Assembly (NCBI RefSeq): GCF_011393025.1
Contig: NZ_JAAOEO010000023.1
Span: 1-61,543, forward strand
Reading direction: 5' to 3'
From: Neobacillus terrae
GTDB lineage: Bacteria; Bacillota; Bacilli; Bacillales; Cytobacillaceae
DNA length: 61,543 nucleotides
Shown here: positions 61,519 to 61,543 of the stretch, in pieces
Layout of the letters: every line of letters starts with the position of its first letter
How positions within the stretch are numbered: the first letter of the stretch is position 1
Position numbers and translations under genes: made by a program
The notes under the pieces: model-generated
Told to the model about the DNA's origin: nothing
Database searches by the model: none
The model's input: the letters and a program-made list of their open reading frames with translations, nothing else

Positions 61519-61543
61519 TTTATCGGAGAGTTTGATCCTGGCT
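61519..61543 (+). rRNA. 16S rRNA, 5' end (partial)
   Basis: The last 25 bases, TTTATCGGAGAGTTTGATCC and on, are the conserved 5' end of Bacillus 16S rRNA. The gene continues beyond the window. Confidence 0.97.

Overview
The window comes from a low-GC, Gram-positive, endospore-forming member of the Bacillaceae. Evidence: Bacillus-style Shine-Dalgarno sequences with ATG/GTG/TTG starts, a CIRCE-controlled groESL operon, a tricistronic GerA-type germination operon, purine riboswitches, PyrR and GlcT/RAT attenuation, and gene order shared with Bacillus subtilis (ydiB-ydiC-ydiD-ydiE-ydiF-moaC-rex-ydiK-ydiL-groESL; yeaC-yeaD-yebA-guaA-pbuG; ycsF/ycsG/ycsI with kipI/kipA). The window opens on an initiator tRNA-Met and ends in the first 25 bases of a 16S rRNA gene, so it spans the interval between two stable-RNA loci.

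Layout. 1-10.2 kb is conserved core: tRNA-fMet, the t6A operon tsaE-tsaB-rimI-tsaD, a dense DnaA-box cluster, ABC-F protein YdiF, moaC, rex, ydiK, ydiL and groESL. 10.2-20 kb is accessory and eroded: a tyrosine recombinase broken by an internal inversion, an intact ger operon, fragments of a PrmC-like methyltransferase and of a short-chain dehydrogenase, a YolD-like gene, and a MerR-type coiled-coil gene followed by two decayed copies of itself. 20-27 kb holds a flavoprotein/2Fe-2S pair facing the 5-oxoprolinase operon pxpB-pxpC-pxpA-ycsG-ycsI. 27-28 kb has an IS remnant abutting an integrase remnant. 28.3-36 kb carries a DMT exporter and a formate module (FNT channel, formate dehydrogenase, DUF1641, DUF2294, FdhD). 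36-55.5 kb is mostly core: an SH3/C39-like secreted protein, a fatty-acid-hydroxylase-family membrane protein, PyrR-controlled codBA, an M29 aminopeptidase, yeaC-yeaD-yebA, riboswitch-controlled guaA and pbuG, ppaC, glcT and ptsG.

The most interesting locus is 55.6-59.4 kb on the minus strand: a compact, AT-rich glycocin-like bacteriocin cluster. A 76-residue precursor with a double-glycine-type leader precedes one 1124-residue gene that joins a SunT-like C39-peptidase/ABC exporter to a complete SunS-like peptide S-glycosyltransferase. A Shine-Dalgarno sequence and ATG lie in frame exactly at the junction, as though the sunS start had been kept inside the fused frame. The predicted core has only three cysteines, one in a Gly-Cys-Gly context like the glycosylated cysteine of sublancin. 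No thiol-disulfide oxidoreductase or immunity gene is visible. The cluster lies between ptsG and a decayed IS element, just upstream of the rrn promoters.

Other points worth a look: eight DnaA boxes in 166 bp between tsaD and ydiF, the inverted integrase half, a microinversion between two IS copies, terminator hairpins in the leaders of the formate channel and the DMT exporter, a guanine aptamer before guaA whose terminator shares the P1 strand, and a 16-nt motif shared by the promoter regions of the flavoprotein pair and the pxp operon.
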